A stretch of DNA of 64,000 nt from a virus, in the IMG/VR virus record IMGVR_UViG_3300023176_005537, positions 92,946 to 156,945 of that record. One strand, 5' to 3'. The notes below the pieces were generated by a model. The model was given only the letters and a program-made list of their open reading frames with translations. It made no database searches and was not told the origin of the DNA. The position numbers and the translations under genes were made by a program. This document shows positions 10,100 to 19,154 of the stretch, one piece after another; the first letter of the stretch is position 1, and each line of letters starts with the position of its first letter.

Positions 10100-13000
10100 A
10101 TGGCTGATACAAAAATTACTAATATTTGCCAAGAAGAGTCCGACTTTTTCTTGGATTTGTCTCCAACCGGCCCGAGCACTTTCTTGCCATTTACACTGGT
10201 TGAATCACAGCCGAATATTATAAAAGGCAAGAACCTTCGTTCAAAGCATTTGAGAATTATTTCCAAAGACATTTATTTTGGTTCTTTGGGTAGCAGTGTT
10301 GATATCTTTCGCTCTTCGGAATATGGATTTGGTGGATTTGACACCTCTAGAGATAACGGTACACTCTCTTTAAGAAAGAGGACAGCACCCAGTCAGGTAG
10401 AGTTTTATACGCTTGAAATTAATAAAAATACTATATCATATGATGTTCCCTCGACTGCGGAAGGTAAGGCTCTCCTAGACTTTGAAAAATACGTTAAAGG
10501 AAAAGAATTTGTTTATTTGAACTTTGTTTTAGATGTGCCTTTCTCTCAAGAGGAGGTGAGACAAAACCAAATCTCTTCTGGAAGACCAGACCATCAATCA
10601 GGGTTTGTTGACAATGATCCTAGGATTTCTACTTTTCAATCTGAATTTGTTTATAACCTTTATTTGAGAGATTATGAAAAGCTGATCGAAAGAACAAATC
10701 AAGAAGAATGGATTATTCCAAATGCACATATGTTTTCTTTCTTGAAGGAAAGTTTGACAGATCAAGATGTTAAAAACTTTGATAAAGAATATTTGGAACT
10801 TATGTCGTATGGCGGGAATGAGGACGAACTGAAAGGTAGAATGACTGCCAAAAACTTTAGCTTTCAAGAATATCAAAATGGTTATCTTCCGGCAAAAGAA
10901 AATTACTTTAAAAGTGCTCCACAAACTACAAAAAACAAAGCAAAAAACTATGTTGTAACCCAAGATGATGTTATTGAATATAATCAATTGGCAGAACAAT
11001 ATAGAGGTGGTGCAAACTTTGGTTTCTATTTGGAGTTTCCATATGAACCCCCAACTCTTACTGGGAAAGAAGATGATCTGGATGACTTTAAAAACCTTTT
11101 CAAAAAAACAAACACTGATTTAAATTTGTATGACTTGGTGATCAAAACTGATAAAGATTTGCCGGCCAGAACTGCTTTTGGCATTCCTCCGGGGCAGTCT
11201 ATCGATCAGGAAGTGTCCGATTTTATCAATAATGCAAACCCTTCAAGCTTCGAGTATATTTCTCAACTTTCTTTTGTTGAGTTCGGAAATTTAGGGAAAG
11301 CAAAATTACCTTTAGATTTCTCCTTGGATAAAACGAAGTATAAAACTTGGGATTTGACAGAGTTTTTCTTAAAATATGGCAAGATAGTCAATAAAGTTCA
11401 AAACAATGCTGTATTATCCGATATCTTAAACATCTCTTCCAATGAAGATGTCACTGTTCTAGGTGAGTCAAGCGAAGCGATACAAAAATATCAAACAAAT
11501 CCAACATACAGCTTTTTTCAAAAACTTATGACAGAGACGGCAAATATAGGTTTCAGTAATTTGGTCAATAAAAACAGCTTAACAGCAAAGCAGTGCTTTA
11601 TTGACTCTAGCGAGACCCCTCACGAAATTTTGTTTTATAAGATCACTAAAAAAGATCGAAATGGTAATCAACTTCAAACATTTATATTACCATCACCGGC
11701 AGAAGAAAGCAAAACAAGAAGAAAGTTGTTGAACTTTTTCGATGCACAAGTTAAGTATGATAAACAATACGAGTACGAGATCAATGCTTATCCTCTTGTA
11801 TTAGCAAAGAAGTATTCTTATCTAGATAGTAATATAATTCAAACAACGGACGAATTGAGATTTAGTATATTTTTTAAGTTTATGAGTTATTTTGTAATTG
11901 ATTTTATTAAGACTATGAAATTTAAGATTGTAGTTGTAGGTAAAAAATTAAAATATGATTTTAAAGTTATTTCACAAGTTATAAAAGATTACATCAATAA
12001 CTTTCCCAAGAAATCAAAAATGGCGTTCCAAAATGCAAAATCCAAGATTATCTTTTTTGAAATTTTGGCAGATATTCAATTGGATTTTGACAATTTGTTA
12101 AAAAAGATAGAAAATTCTTTAGACTTCAGTAAGATTAACTCTGCTAGTAAGATTTCTGTAACAGAATTAAACACAATCAAGACAGTTGTTGCAAAACATT
12201 ACTACAATCAGAGTATTTTTAGCTATAGAAAGACAGCAGCTATACCCAGAGACTCACAAGTGGGCAAAAAACTGCTCTCTCTTTTGGGAAGTTTTAAATA
12301 CGATAATAGCCTCGCGCAGCTATTTTTAGACAAGTTCACGCCCGGAGCAATAAACCTGCAAGGTGTCAAGCTTAAAACGTCTGAAACGAAGCTTTTGGCG
12401 ATATCAAAAGATTTTACAAAATTAGAAAAAGAATTATCTTTGTACAAAAATGCGAACTTGAATCAAACTACCTTTGATGTTTTAGAGATTAAAGTAGAAG
12501 ATTACATTGTTCTTATGGAGGTTCCATTATTCTCTATTGAAGGGAGGGTTTTGGAAAATCCCCCAATCTATCCGGAAGTCAATTTTTCTGGTGTGAAAGG
12601 AAAGAACAATCAAATCTTTATTAGTTTGAAAACGCAAACTACAAGAATGTATGAAAAGCCTATCCCTTTTAATGACATTGAAGAAGATTATTTTAATAAT
12701 CTGATCAAAAGCAAGGGAACTGATCGGAACGGAAGGTTGCTTTTTAAAACAGACGATGAAAATAGAAAGTTCCAAATATTTAGATTGGAAGAAAAGCCAA
12801 AGTCCTACAAAGACTTTGATCAAAAAATAAGAAGAGAGATCAATCTTCAAGGAAAGTATGCCGGAGCAACCTATAAAGACCGCTTGCTTCCAAATAAAAA
12901 GTATTATTACACTTTTAGATCGATGGATGTCCACGACAACCTTTCAAATCCATCGCCGGTTTATGAAGTTGTCGTCAATGATCAAGCTGGGTTTATATTC

Positions 13001-13444
13001 CCAGAGTTTAAAGTAGTTCAATTGGAAGACAAAGATTACTACCAGTACACACAATCTTTCAGAAAATACTTGGAAATCAAACCAAGCTTCGAAAATACAA
13101 TCATAGATACAGAAATAACTGACAACTTTAAATCAGCATATGGCTTGGGGCTTGGAGGTGTTGCGCCTTTGGGTTCTGGAGTGGATAATGCTTGGGGTAA
13201 AAAGTTTAAAGTTAGGATTACATCGAAATCAAGTGGTAAAAAGATCGATGTTAATTTTGACTTTACAAAGAAATACGTTGGTGATATTGTGACAACCTCT
13301 GATGTTGCTGGATATGGAAAGTTGGATGAAGAAGACAGGAAAAACATGGTCACACTACCAGAAAGTCAAAGACCACCAACACAAGAGTTAGGACAAACAA
13401 CAATCCTAGAAGATAGTGACTTCTTTAAACGAAAAGAAGAATAA
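10100..13444 (+). CDS. Large virion structural protein with Fn3-like C-terminal segment
   Basis: 1,114 residues, starting two bases after the previous stop. Most of the sequence is unrecognised. Around residues 925-965 a stretch (LLPNKKYYYTFRSMDVHDN, then SNPSPVYEVVV) has the beta-strand pattern of a fibronectin type III domain, common in tail proteins. A Lys/Phe/Ile-rich, probably helical block lies near residues 590-690. The gene closes the first structural cluster; the next gene has its own putative late promoter. A CTATTTATA match within the upstream gene ends 40 nt before this start, but it may be chance. Assignment as a tail or baseplate protein rests on size and neighbourhood. Confidence 0.55.
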   Translation: MADTKITNICQEESDFFLDLSPTGPSTFLPFTLVESQPNIIKGKNLRSKHLRIISKDIYFGSLGSSVDIFRSSEYGFGGFDTSRDNGTLSLRKRTAPSQVEFYTLEINKNTISYDVPSTAEGKALLDFEKYVKGKEFVYLNFVLDVPFSQEEVRQNQISSGRPDHQSGFVDNDPRISTFQSEFVYNLYLRDYEKLIERTNQEEWIIPNAHMFSFLKESLTDQDVKNFDKEYLELMSYGGNEDELKGRMTAKNFSFQEYQNGYLPAKENYFKSAPQTTKNKAKNYVVTQDDVIEYNQLAEQYRGGANFGFYLEFPYEPPTLTGKEDDLDDFKNLFKKTNTDLNLYDLVIKTDKDLPARTAFGIPPGQSIDQEVSDFINNANPSSFEYISQLSFVEFGNLGKAKLPLDFSLDKTKYKTWDLTEFFLKYGKIVNKVQNNAVLSDILNISSNEDVTVLGESSEAIQKYQTNPTYSFFQKLMTETANIGFSNLVNKNSLTAKQCFIDSSETPHEILFYKITKKDRNGNQLQTFILPSPAEESKTRRKLLNFFDAQVKYDKQYEYEINAYPLVLAKKYSYLDSNIIQTTDELRFSIFFKFMSYFVIDFIKTMKFKIVVVGKKLKYDFKVISQVIKDYINNFPKKSKMAFQNAKSKIIFFEILADIQLDFDNLLKKIENSLDFSKINSASKISVTELNTIKTVVAKHYYNQSIFSYRKTAAIPRDSQVGKKLLSLLGSFKYDNSLAQLFLDKFTPGAINLQGVKLKTSETKLLAISKDFTKLEKELSLYKNANLNQTTFDVLEIKVEDYIVLMEVPLFSIEGRVLENPPIYPEVNFSGVKGKNNQIFISLKTQTTRMYEKPIPFNDIEEDYFNNLIKSKGTDRNGRLLFKTDDENRKFQIFRLEEKPKSYKDFDQKIRREINLQGKYAGATYKDRLLPNKKYYYTFRSMDVHDNLSNPSPVYEVVVNDQAGFIFPEFKVVQLEDKDYYQYTQSFRKYLEIKPSFENTIIDTEITDNFKSAYGLGLGGVAPLGSGVDNAWGKKFKVRITSKSSGKKIDVNFDFTKKYVGDIVTTSDVAGYGKLDEEDRKNMVTLPESQRPPTQELGQTTILEDSDFFKRKEE

Positions 13445-13448
13445 AAGA

Positions 13449-13457
13449 CTATTTATT
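13449..13457 (+). promoter_or_regulatory. Putative late promoter element CTATTTATT
   Basis: The nonamer CTATTTATT lies 28 nt before the ATG at 13486 and ahead of an AGGAG ribosome-binding site. The same nonamer recurs in the leaders of other morphogenesis genes in this window. A TATAAAT also occurs at 13466-13472 but abuts the ribosome-binding site, so a start from it would remove that site. Late-promoter function is inferred from recurrence and position. Confidence 0.5.
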
Positions 13458-13485
13458 TTAAGTTTTATAAATTAGGAGACTAAAA

Positions 13486-14412
13486 ATGGGTTTTATTGAC
13501 AACAGTGGGGACATTATTTTAGATGCAGTCCTTACAGACCTAGGGAGAGACCTGCTTTCAAGAGCAGACGGAAGTTATAAGATTACGCATTTTGCTTTGG
13601 GCGATGACGAGATTGATTACAGTCTTTATGATGCTACTGCTAGCACTGGAACCGAGTCTACTTCTTTACGTCAGTTGCCTGTTTTTGAAGCATCTACTGA
13701 AAGTTCAATTGGCTTGAAGTACCGTTTGGTTTCAATGACAAACAACAATACTTTGTTTATGCCGATTGTGAAGCTGAACGAACTTCAAAGAAATACTCAA
13801 AAAGCATCTGGTGGGTATTTTGCTGTTTGCGTTGATAAGAATACAGAAGATTTGATCTTCACCAACAACACCACTGTTCAGGGTGTTCTGGCCGGTGCAA
13901 ACCCAACCGAACAAGACACTTTTGTTCTTTTGCATCAAGGTTTAGATACAGACCTTATCTCACCAAAGCAATCTTTGAGCCCAGAGTTTTTTGAAACTGG
14001 CTATGTTGCTGAACTGGACAATCGTTTTGGCTCCGTAGTTTCAGTTGGAACTACCGCTGTCAATGCTCCTCTGACTTTTATTGACGATGATAATGTTGCA
14101 TTTTATGATATGTCTTTGGAGTCTGATGGTGGAGAAACAGTTTTCGTTCAGCCAATCAGCAACGACACTGATTCGAAATTTATGACAATCTTGGGACCAA
14201 GGGGAACTTTCCTGCAATTCAAAATTAAAGCTTCCGAACTTCTCACTACTTCCACTACAATCTTTACGGAACTTGGCGGAACAATGAGTTCAACAACTTT
14301 TGGAGCATCTGGGACAGACGATCTTTACTTTATTGATGCTATCATTCGAGTTCGAGCAAAAGTTACAGGATATCAATTGGATATTCCATTAAGATTTATC
14401 AAAGAAATTTAA
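13486..14412 (+). CDS. Virion structural protein with LTDLGRDLL N-terminus
   Basis: 308 residues with a clear start (AGGAG upstream). The N-terminus (ILDAVLTDLGRDLLSRADG, then ITHFALGDDEIDY) is a conserved signature of structural proteins in T4-like marine phages and echoes the LTSYGRQLLSKG start of the 6622 gene. The rest is Thr/Ser-rich and beta-predicted. It is the first gene of a three-gene late unit with the 14429 and 15579 genes. A tail-fibre or baseplate-attached protein is the best guess; the family has no assigned function that I know of. Confidence 0.6.
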   Translation: MGFIDNSGDIILDAVLTDLGRDLLSRADGSYKITHFALGDDEIDYSLYDATASTGTESTSLRQLPVFEASTESSIGLKYRLVSMTNNNTLFMPIVKLNELQRNTQKASGGYFAVCVDKNTEDLIFTNNTTVQGVLAGANPTEQDTFVLLHQGLDTDLISPKQSLSPEFFETGYVAELDNRFGSVVSVGTTAVNAPLTFIDDDNVAFYDMSLESDGGETVFVQPISNDTDSKFMTILGPRGTFLQFKIKASELLTTSTTIFTELGGTMSSTTFGASGTDDLYFIDAIIRVRAKVTGYQLDIPLRFIKEI

Positions 14413-14428
14413 TTCAAAGGGATAAAAA

Positions 14429-15559
14429 ATGGCTGGTACGACTAAAAAAATTACCAAAACTCAACCAATTACAACCAAATTAAGGGAATCTATCCCTATT
14501 ACCGGTTCAATTGTGTCTGGGACATACGCAGAACCGAACGGTGCAGGAACAACCTCGAACATTAAAGAGTATACTCACGAGATGTTCCAATCTGTTTACG
14601 ACTATCCTTATGCTTCCTCCTCGGCAAACCATCTTTTTGATTTGACCGCTGGGTATAGTACGAATTCCGACTTGGATGGTGTCACTGGAGAGGTGTCTGG
14701 CTCCAAAAAGAACAACATTTACAACGAAATGGCACAAGTTCTTGTTGGTTTTGACATCAACAACAACATTCATCGCTTCGATAAAGATGGAGACCTTACT
14801 GGTGGTGCAAAGTTTGATGAAGTAATCACAATCAACGTTGCTCGTCTTTTGGCAAAAGATGGAATTCAGAAAGGAACGTTTGAGTTGGAGCTTGGCGTTT
14901 CTGGATCGGACGCTGGGTATGCTGCTCCGTTTACTCAAAGAATTAAGATTAAAGACCTTAATGGGACTTCTTCTTACAAAGTAAACTCCCCCAAGGGAGA
15001 GTACGGTATTCTTTACGCAAACAACTCCACAGGTACTCCTTTGGATGGTGTTGGTATTGATCCAACAGATAAAACTGCTCCTTGTGGTTTGATTTACTAC
15101 CAAGCCGGCGTGGCAGTCCTTTCTGCTTCGATGTTTATGCCATCTGCCAATGGTGGGATTATGAGTGCGTCTACCAACAACTTGCTTTGGCTTTCTTCTT
15201 CGTCTAGACAAGAAGATATTCACGAGATTTTGACTTCAGGCTCGATTGAAGAAGTTGCAACTGGACTTCGCAGAAGAATGTACAATATGACATTCAACAA
15301 CACTACGAACTTGGTTTCAACAATGTACTTCTGCGATATTGAGCCGGAAGATTTCAACTTCAGTGCCAACCCGACTTACCTGACGGGAAGCAAGATTAGA
15401 GTTAAAGGAAACGACCCACAATCTCCTCCCAAGGCTTATATCACCACTGTTGGCCTTTACAACGGAGCAGATCAGCTTCTTGCAGTTGCAAAACTTTCCA
15501 AACCAATTGAAAATAACCCCGCACAAGCCTTGAAAATCAAAGTGCGCCTTGACTACTAA
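14429..15559 (+). CDS. Virion structural protein, paralogue of the 15579 gene
   Basis: 376 residues, Ser/Thr/Gly/Asn-rich. An AAAGGGAT ribosome-binding region precedes the ATG. The last ~90 residues align by eye with the C-terminus of the next gene: FSANPTYLTGS against YSNNPTFISSS, then ITTVGLYNGADQLLAVAKLS against ITKIGIYDEYKNLIAVANLA, both ending in a short charged strand with LDY or MDL. The pair probably arose by duplication and may form neighbouring shells or a hetero-oligomer in the tail. A structural role is likely; the specific role is unknown. Confidence 0.6.
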   Translation: MAGTTKKITKTQPITTKLRESIPITGSIVSGTYAEPNGAGTTSNIKEYTHEMFQSVYDYPYASSSANHLFDLTAGYSTNSDLDGVTGEVSGSKKNNIYNEMAQVLVGFDINNNIHRFDKDGDLTGGAKFDEVITINVARLLAKDGIQKGTFELELGVSGSDAGYAAPFTQRIKIKDLNGTSSYKVNSPKGEYGILYANNSTGTPLDGVGIDPTDKTAPCGLIYYQAGVAVLSASMFMPSANGGIMSASTNNLLWLSSSSRQEDIHEILTSGSIEEVATGLRRRMYNMTFNNTTNLVSTMYFCDIEPEDFNFSANPTYLTGSKIRVKGNDPQSPPKAYITTVGLYNGADQLLAVAKLSKPIENNPAQALKIKVRLDY

Positions 15560-15578
15560 ATTATTAAGGAGGTAAAAA

Positions 15579-16769
15579 GTGTCTTTGTATAAATTTAACA
15601 AGGGCGACACCCTGCTTAATACTTTGGTAGCGAGACCTTCCTATAATTTTTTCATTTATCAGAATGATCTCTACCTTAATGAACATGAGCCAATGTCTGG
15701 AGCTTACTCGTCTAGCGTTACAAATGTTCCACCGGGCTATGTCAACCTTTATGAACTAAACGTCAACCGATCTTCTAGCAATTTAATCTATCCTTTTGTT
15801 TATCCTAGGTACGATCAAACATTTGCCTTGTCCAGTTTGCCGACTTCTTCTCAAGTTCAGCAGATCACAGGTTCTATTTCGGGGTCTTATCCACTTTCTT
15901 CGTCGATCAGTTTGTTTTATTTTGCTAGTACTGATGCAACTGTAAAGCACAAGCTGCTTTCTTTGAAGAATACGATCAATTATTATCGCCCTATGAGCCC
16001 ACATTTCAACTATTCAGGTCAGATCCCTGCCGGCTCGACCTATAGAACAAGGAATTTGGACGAAGAAAACATTAATTTGATCAATATTCCTGCAATTATC
16101 ACTGGAAATAACATTAAAAAAGGCTCTGTTTCTTTGAAATATTATGTTTCCGGCACAATGGTTGCGGAATTGACAGATTACAAGAACGAAAGAGGCGAAT
16201 TGGTTCAAGTTTCCGGAGCAATTGCAGCAAATGATGGCAAAGTAGCAGGGTTGGTTCTTTATAATGAAGGATTTATCCTTCTTACGGGGGCTTGGGCTTT
16301 GGATACCAGCCACCAAGAAGATTACATTGGCGATGGAAATGACAATCCCAAGTGGATTTACTATGGAAGTGCCTTATCAGAGACCTTTACAGGTATCTCA
16401 ACGCCATCTTCCAGTTATACTTTTGACTTTCAAGCAACAGAAAAGATTCCAAACTTAACTATGTTAGCTCACGCTAATAGAGGGGAGTTGAATTATTCAA
16501 ATAATCCAACTTTTATCTCTTCTAGTTCAACGTTGCCGACGATTACAACAGGTTCTCTTTATTATAAAGAAAACCCAGAAAGAGCAATCAAGAACATTGT
16601 GTCTTCTTCTTTCACACAAACCACCGGTTCGTTTGAAAAGATCACTTACATCACCAAAATTGGTATTTATGATGAATATAAGAACCTGATCGCAGTTGCT
16701 AACTTGGCAAACCCTGTTAGAAAAAGAGAAAAAGATTCATTCACATTTAAGTTAAAAATGGATTTATAA
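15579..16769 (+). CDS. Virion structural protein, paralogue of the 14429 gene
   Basis: 396 residues. The start is GTG, chosen because a strong AAGGAGG ribosome-binding site sits seven bases upstream. The N-terminus (MSLYKFNKGDTLLNTLVARP) is followed by Ser/Tyr-rich beta-type sequence. The C-terminal third matches the preceding gene (YSNNPTF, ITKIGIYDEYKNLIAVANLA). It ends the first structural block; a sigma70-like promoter for the resolvase operon begins at once, so this gene marks the late-to-early gene boundary. Confidence 0.6.
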   Translation: MSLYKFNKGDTLLNTLVARPSYNFFIYQNDLYLNEHEPMSGAYSSSVTNVPPGYVNLYELNVNRSSSNLIYPFVYPRYDQTFALSSLPTSSQVQQITGSISGSYPLSSSISLFYFASTDATVKHKLLSLKNTINYYRPMSPHFNYSGQIPAGSTYRTRNLDEENINLINIPAIITGNNIKKGSVSLKYYVSGTMVAELTDYKNERGELVQVSGAIAANDGKVAGLVLYNEGFILLTGAWALDTSHQEDYIGDGNDNPKWIYYGSALSETFTGISTPSSSYTFDFQATEKIPNLTMLAHANRGELNYSNNPTFISSSSTLPTITTGSLYYKENPERAIKNIVSSSFTQTTGSFEKITYITKIGIYDEYKNLIAVANLANPVRKREKDSFTFKLKMDL

Positions 16770-16771
16770 TG

Positions 16772-16780
16772 TGGTATAAT
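16772..16780 (+). promoter_or_regulatory. Extended -10 sigma70-like promoter for the resolvase operon
   Basis: TGG followed by TATAAT (TGnTATAAT) lies 18 bases before the ATG at 16799. The -35 region at the usual spacing (TTAAAA, 16752-16757) is weak, which fits an extended -10 promoter. The predicted transcript would start just before the TTGGAGG ribosome-binding site and have a very short leader. Confidence 0.5.
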
Positions 16781-16798
16781 GTATCTTTGGAGGTTTAA

Positions 16799-17317
16799 AT
16801 GATATTAGGTTTAGATGTTAGCACAAGCATAACTGGAATTTGTGTACTTGACAAAGAAGAAAATATAGTTTATAATTCTGCTGTGGATACTAGAAAATAC
16901 AAAAATATGTACGAAAAAGCAGAAAAAGTAAAAGAAAAGCTTAAAGAATTAAAAAAAGAATATGATATTAATAGCATTTATATTGAAAAGTCTTTGCAAT
17001 CTTTTAGATCAGGCTTCTCCTCTGCGAAAGTTCTTTCAACATTATCTGCTTTCAACGGGATTGTATCTTGGTTCTGTTATGAGATCTATGGAATTTCACC
17101 AGAATACATTTCGGCTTCCTCCGCAAGAAAAGATTGCGGTATCAAAGTTCCAAAAGGCCAAAAGGCAAAGCCCTTTGTTTTAGGAGTTCTGGTGAAAGAA
17201 GGTCTAATAAATCCAGAATACACGAAAAAAGGAAATCCAAAACCTATTTATTACGATATGTCAGATGCGATTGTCATTGCAAAATCAGGATTTTTAAAAA
17301 GGAGAGCAAATAAATGA
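16799..17317 (+). CDS. RuvC-like Holliday junction resolvase
   Basis: 172 residues with the RNase H-like fold signature of RuvC-type resolvases: GLDVSTSITG at residues 4-13 (D6), IYIEKSL around E63, and YYDMSDAIVIA with D153 and D156 near the C-terminus. These acidic residues would bind the two metal ions that cut four-way junctions. In T4-like phages resolvases debranch replicating DNA before packaging, classically by the unrelated endonuclease VII, so a RuvC-type enzyme here probably substitutes for it. It is preceded by its own extended -10 promoter and GGAGG site and overlaps the next gene by 4 nt. Confidence 0.8.
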   Translation: MILGLDVSTSITGICVLDKEENIVYNSAVDTRKYKNMYEKAEKVKEKLKELKKEYDINSIYIEKSLQSFRSGFSSAKVLSTLSAFNGIVSWFCYEIYGISPEYISASSARKDCGIKVPKGQKAKPFVLGVLVKEGLINPEYTKKGNPKPIYYDMSDAIVIAKSGFLKRRANK

Positions 17318-17754
17318 AAATCACTAAAAAGCTTTTGATGAAGATCATCAAAGAAGAATTGGTTAGAGAAAGTATGAGCGATTGGCAGGCACACGACCGA
17401 AGAGAACGAGGTTTGCCCCCGCTAAAGGCCAATTACGACATTTCCAATAGTATCCCTCCTGATGGATATGTCCCGCCTCCCGAGCCCAAACTCGAAAACC
17501 CCCCTCCCCTTCCACCTGCGACAGAGCAAGATCTGGAAAAAGGAAGAATGGTCAGTTTTGACGGCCCCTATGAACAACAGATTCATTTCTTGAAAATGCA
17601 TAATCAATGGTTAAGAAGAGTGTATATGAAGCCTCGCGTAAAGGGCTACGAGAGCCTAAGCCGGCTTGAGCAACTTAAAGTCCTAGCCAACGGTCCCAAT
17701 CCCGGTGCGGTCCACGCAGACAAGGGAAGCTTGGAAGACTACCCTCTGGCATAA
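17314..17754 (+). CDS. Small protein with KIIKEEL N-terminal tag
   Basis: 146 residues, translationally coupled to the resolvase gene (ATGA overlap). The N-terminus MKITKKLLMKIIKEELVRES is nearly identical in pattern to the starts of the 28399, 29386 and 29869 genes, whose bodies are unrelated. Possible gp21-type cleavage positions are after IKE or VRE. The body is Pro-rich in the middle (residues ~45-70) and contains a basic HDRRERG segment. No enzymatic motif was seen. It may be a capsid-targeted internal protein (inference from the tag); its placement among replication genes is then unusual. Confidence 0.55.
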   Translation: MKITKKLLMKIIKEELVRESMSDWQAHDRRERGLPPLKANYDISNSIPPDGYVPPPEPKLENPPPLPPATEQDLEKGRMVSFDGPYEQQIHFLKMHNQWLRRVYMKPRVKGYESLSRLEQLKVLANGPNPGAVHADKGSLEDYPLA

Positions 17755-17767
17755 TAAAACAAATCAC

Positions 17768-17796
17768 TTGACAACACCCCCCATTCTTGATATAAT
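17768..17796 (+). promoter_or_regulatory. Sigma70-type promoter for the primase gene
   Basis: A consensus TTGACA (17768-17773) and consensus TATAAT (17791-17796) are separated by 17 bp. The primase ATG is at 17826 with AAAGGAAAC in between. This is one of the best promoters in the window and points to host-polymerase, early or middle expression. Confidence 0.85.
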
Positions 17797-17825
17797 GTGT
17801 GTAACTTTTTCAAAGGAAACCACAC

Positions 17826-18749
17826 ATGAAAGAACTATCCATCCTTAAAAACACATTAGATTATGCTTACTCCAAAGGGAGCGAGCATCTTTTCTATTGT
17901 CCTTTCTGCAAGCATCACAAACCAAAAATGTCTGTTAACATCTCTAAAAACGTATTCAAGTGCTGGGTTTGTGACACAAGCGGTAAAAACGTCTATTACC
18001 TTCTAAAAAGATTTGGCTCATTTGATAATCAACAAGAATGGCTGAAGATCACAAATCAGATCGATGTTCGCGATTTTGAACTGATCATAACAGGTTCGAC
18101 AGTCCAAGAAAAGATCAAACAAAAGATCGATCTACCAAAAGAATACAAGCCTCTTTTTACAGGTTCAATTGACCTTTATTCTCAAAAGCCCCTGAATTAT
18201 CTTAAATCAAGGGGTTTTTCGCAAGAAAAGATCCTAGAATGGAAGGTTGGATATTGCCCATCAGGAGAGTACAAAGGAAGAGTAATCATTCCTTCTTTTG
18301 ATGATGAGGGAGATGTTAGTTATTTTATCTCTAGAACATACGAAAAAGATTGGAAAAAGTACAAAAACCCAAAAGCATCAAAAGATATTGTATTCAATGA
18401 CCTTTTGATTGATTGGGAAAAACCAATCATCTTGGTTGAAGGTGTTTTTGATGCGATCCATGAAAAGAATATGATCCCGATCTTGGGATCAACCCTCTCA
18501 GAAAGATCAGACCTTTTTCAAAAGATTGTTGAAAAAGCCAAGAAGGTTTTTATTGCTTTAGATCCAGATGCTTACAAAAAAGAGCTTGACATTATCTCAA
18601 GTTTGATCAAATATGGAGTAGACGTTTGGAAAATAGAAGTTCCAGAAGGGAAAGATTTGAACGACATTTCAAAATATGAATATCAAAGACTAAAAATGAC
18701 AGCAGTTGAAGTTAGATTTGATACTTTATTTTCAATGATTAACATATAG
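17826..18749 (+). CDS. DNA primase, DnaG type (gp61-like)
   Basis: 307 residues. An N-terminal zinc-binding domain shows C25-x2-C28 and C46-x2-C49 (YCPFCKHHKP and FKCWVCDTSG), as in CHC2-type primases. A TOPRIM domain follows with the catalytic Glu in ILVEGVFDA (about residues 200-208) and the Asp pair in IALDPDA (about 243-249). It would make RNA primers for lagging-strand synthesis. It is shorter than bacterial DnaG and has no helicase-interaction domain that I can see, which suits a phage primase. It has its own sigma70-type promoter. Confidence 0.85.
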   Translation: MKELSILKNTLDYAYSKGSEHLFYCPFCKHHKPKMSVNISKNVFKCWVCDTSGKNVYYLLKRFGSFDNQQEWLKITNQIDVRDFELIITGSTVQEKIKQKIDLPKEYKPLFTGSIDLYSQKPLNYLKSRGFSQEKILEWKVGYCPSGEYKGRVIIPSFDDEGDVSYFISRTYEKDWKKYKNPKASKDIVFNDLLIDWEKPIILVEGVFDAIHEKNMIPILGSTLSERSDLFQKIVEKAKKVFIALDPDAYKKELDIISSLIKYGVDVWKIEVPEGKDLNDISKYEYQRLKMTAVEVRFDTLFSMINI

Positions 18750-18758
18750 GAGACACAA

Positions 18759-19154
18759 ATGATTGAATTTTTGAAGCAACAAGGCGTTTATGAACTGGTT
18801 TGGTTTTTAGGTGGTATTCTAGCTTACATGACTCTGCAATTTGTTGTAGGTGTAACACAAGCATTCAAGCTTATGAGGTCTGCAATGTATCTATCTCTTT
18901 CTTTTCTTTTGCAGGTTTATGTCGACACTAGACAAGAAATCCAAGAGCAAAAAGAAAGCTTCAAAAGAATGAATCCAGATTACACAGACTATGCTCTAGA
19001 AAAAGAGTTTGATAAAAGAGAGAAAGACGTTGATCTCTGGAGAGACAAGGCATTCAAAGAATTGCACGGATTATCTCCGGTAGTGTTTAATGCTGTAAGA
19101 AGTGAAATTAATGAAAAAATAGAAGAAGTTAAAAAGGGAGGTCTTAATGACTAA
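18759..19154 (+). CDS. Small membrane-anchored protein
   Basis: 131 residues with an ATAGGAGACACA ribosome-binding region. The N-terminal third is hydrophobic (about residues 12-32, WFLGGILAYMTLQFVVGV; a second weaker segment around 40-55), followed by a long charged helical tail. The last bases overlap the SbcD-SbcC gene by 8 nt, so the two are co-translated. No family recognised. A link between recombination machinery and membrane would be speculation. Confidence 0.5.
   Translation: MIEFLKQQGVYELVWFLGGILAYMTLQFVVGVTQAFKLMRSAMYLSLSFLLQVYVDTRQEIQEQKESFKRMNPDYTDYALEKEFDKREKDVDLWRDKAFKELHGLSPVVFNAVRSEINEKIEEVKKGGLND

Noticed and set aside
13466-13472. TATAAAT as a T4-style late promoter (similarly at 44012)
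   Set aside because: It abuts the ribosome-binding site, so a transcript starting from it would lack that site. The upstream CTATTTATT fits better.
14507-15223. A 238-codon open frame on the minus strand
   Set aside because: Lies wholly within the recognised + strand structural gene and has composition typical of a reverse-complement shadow.
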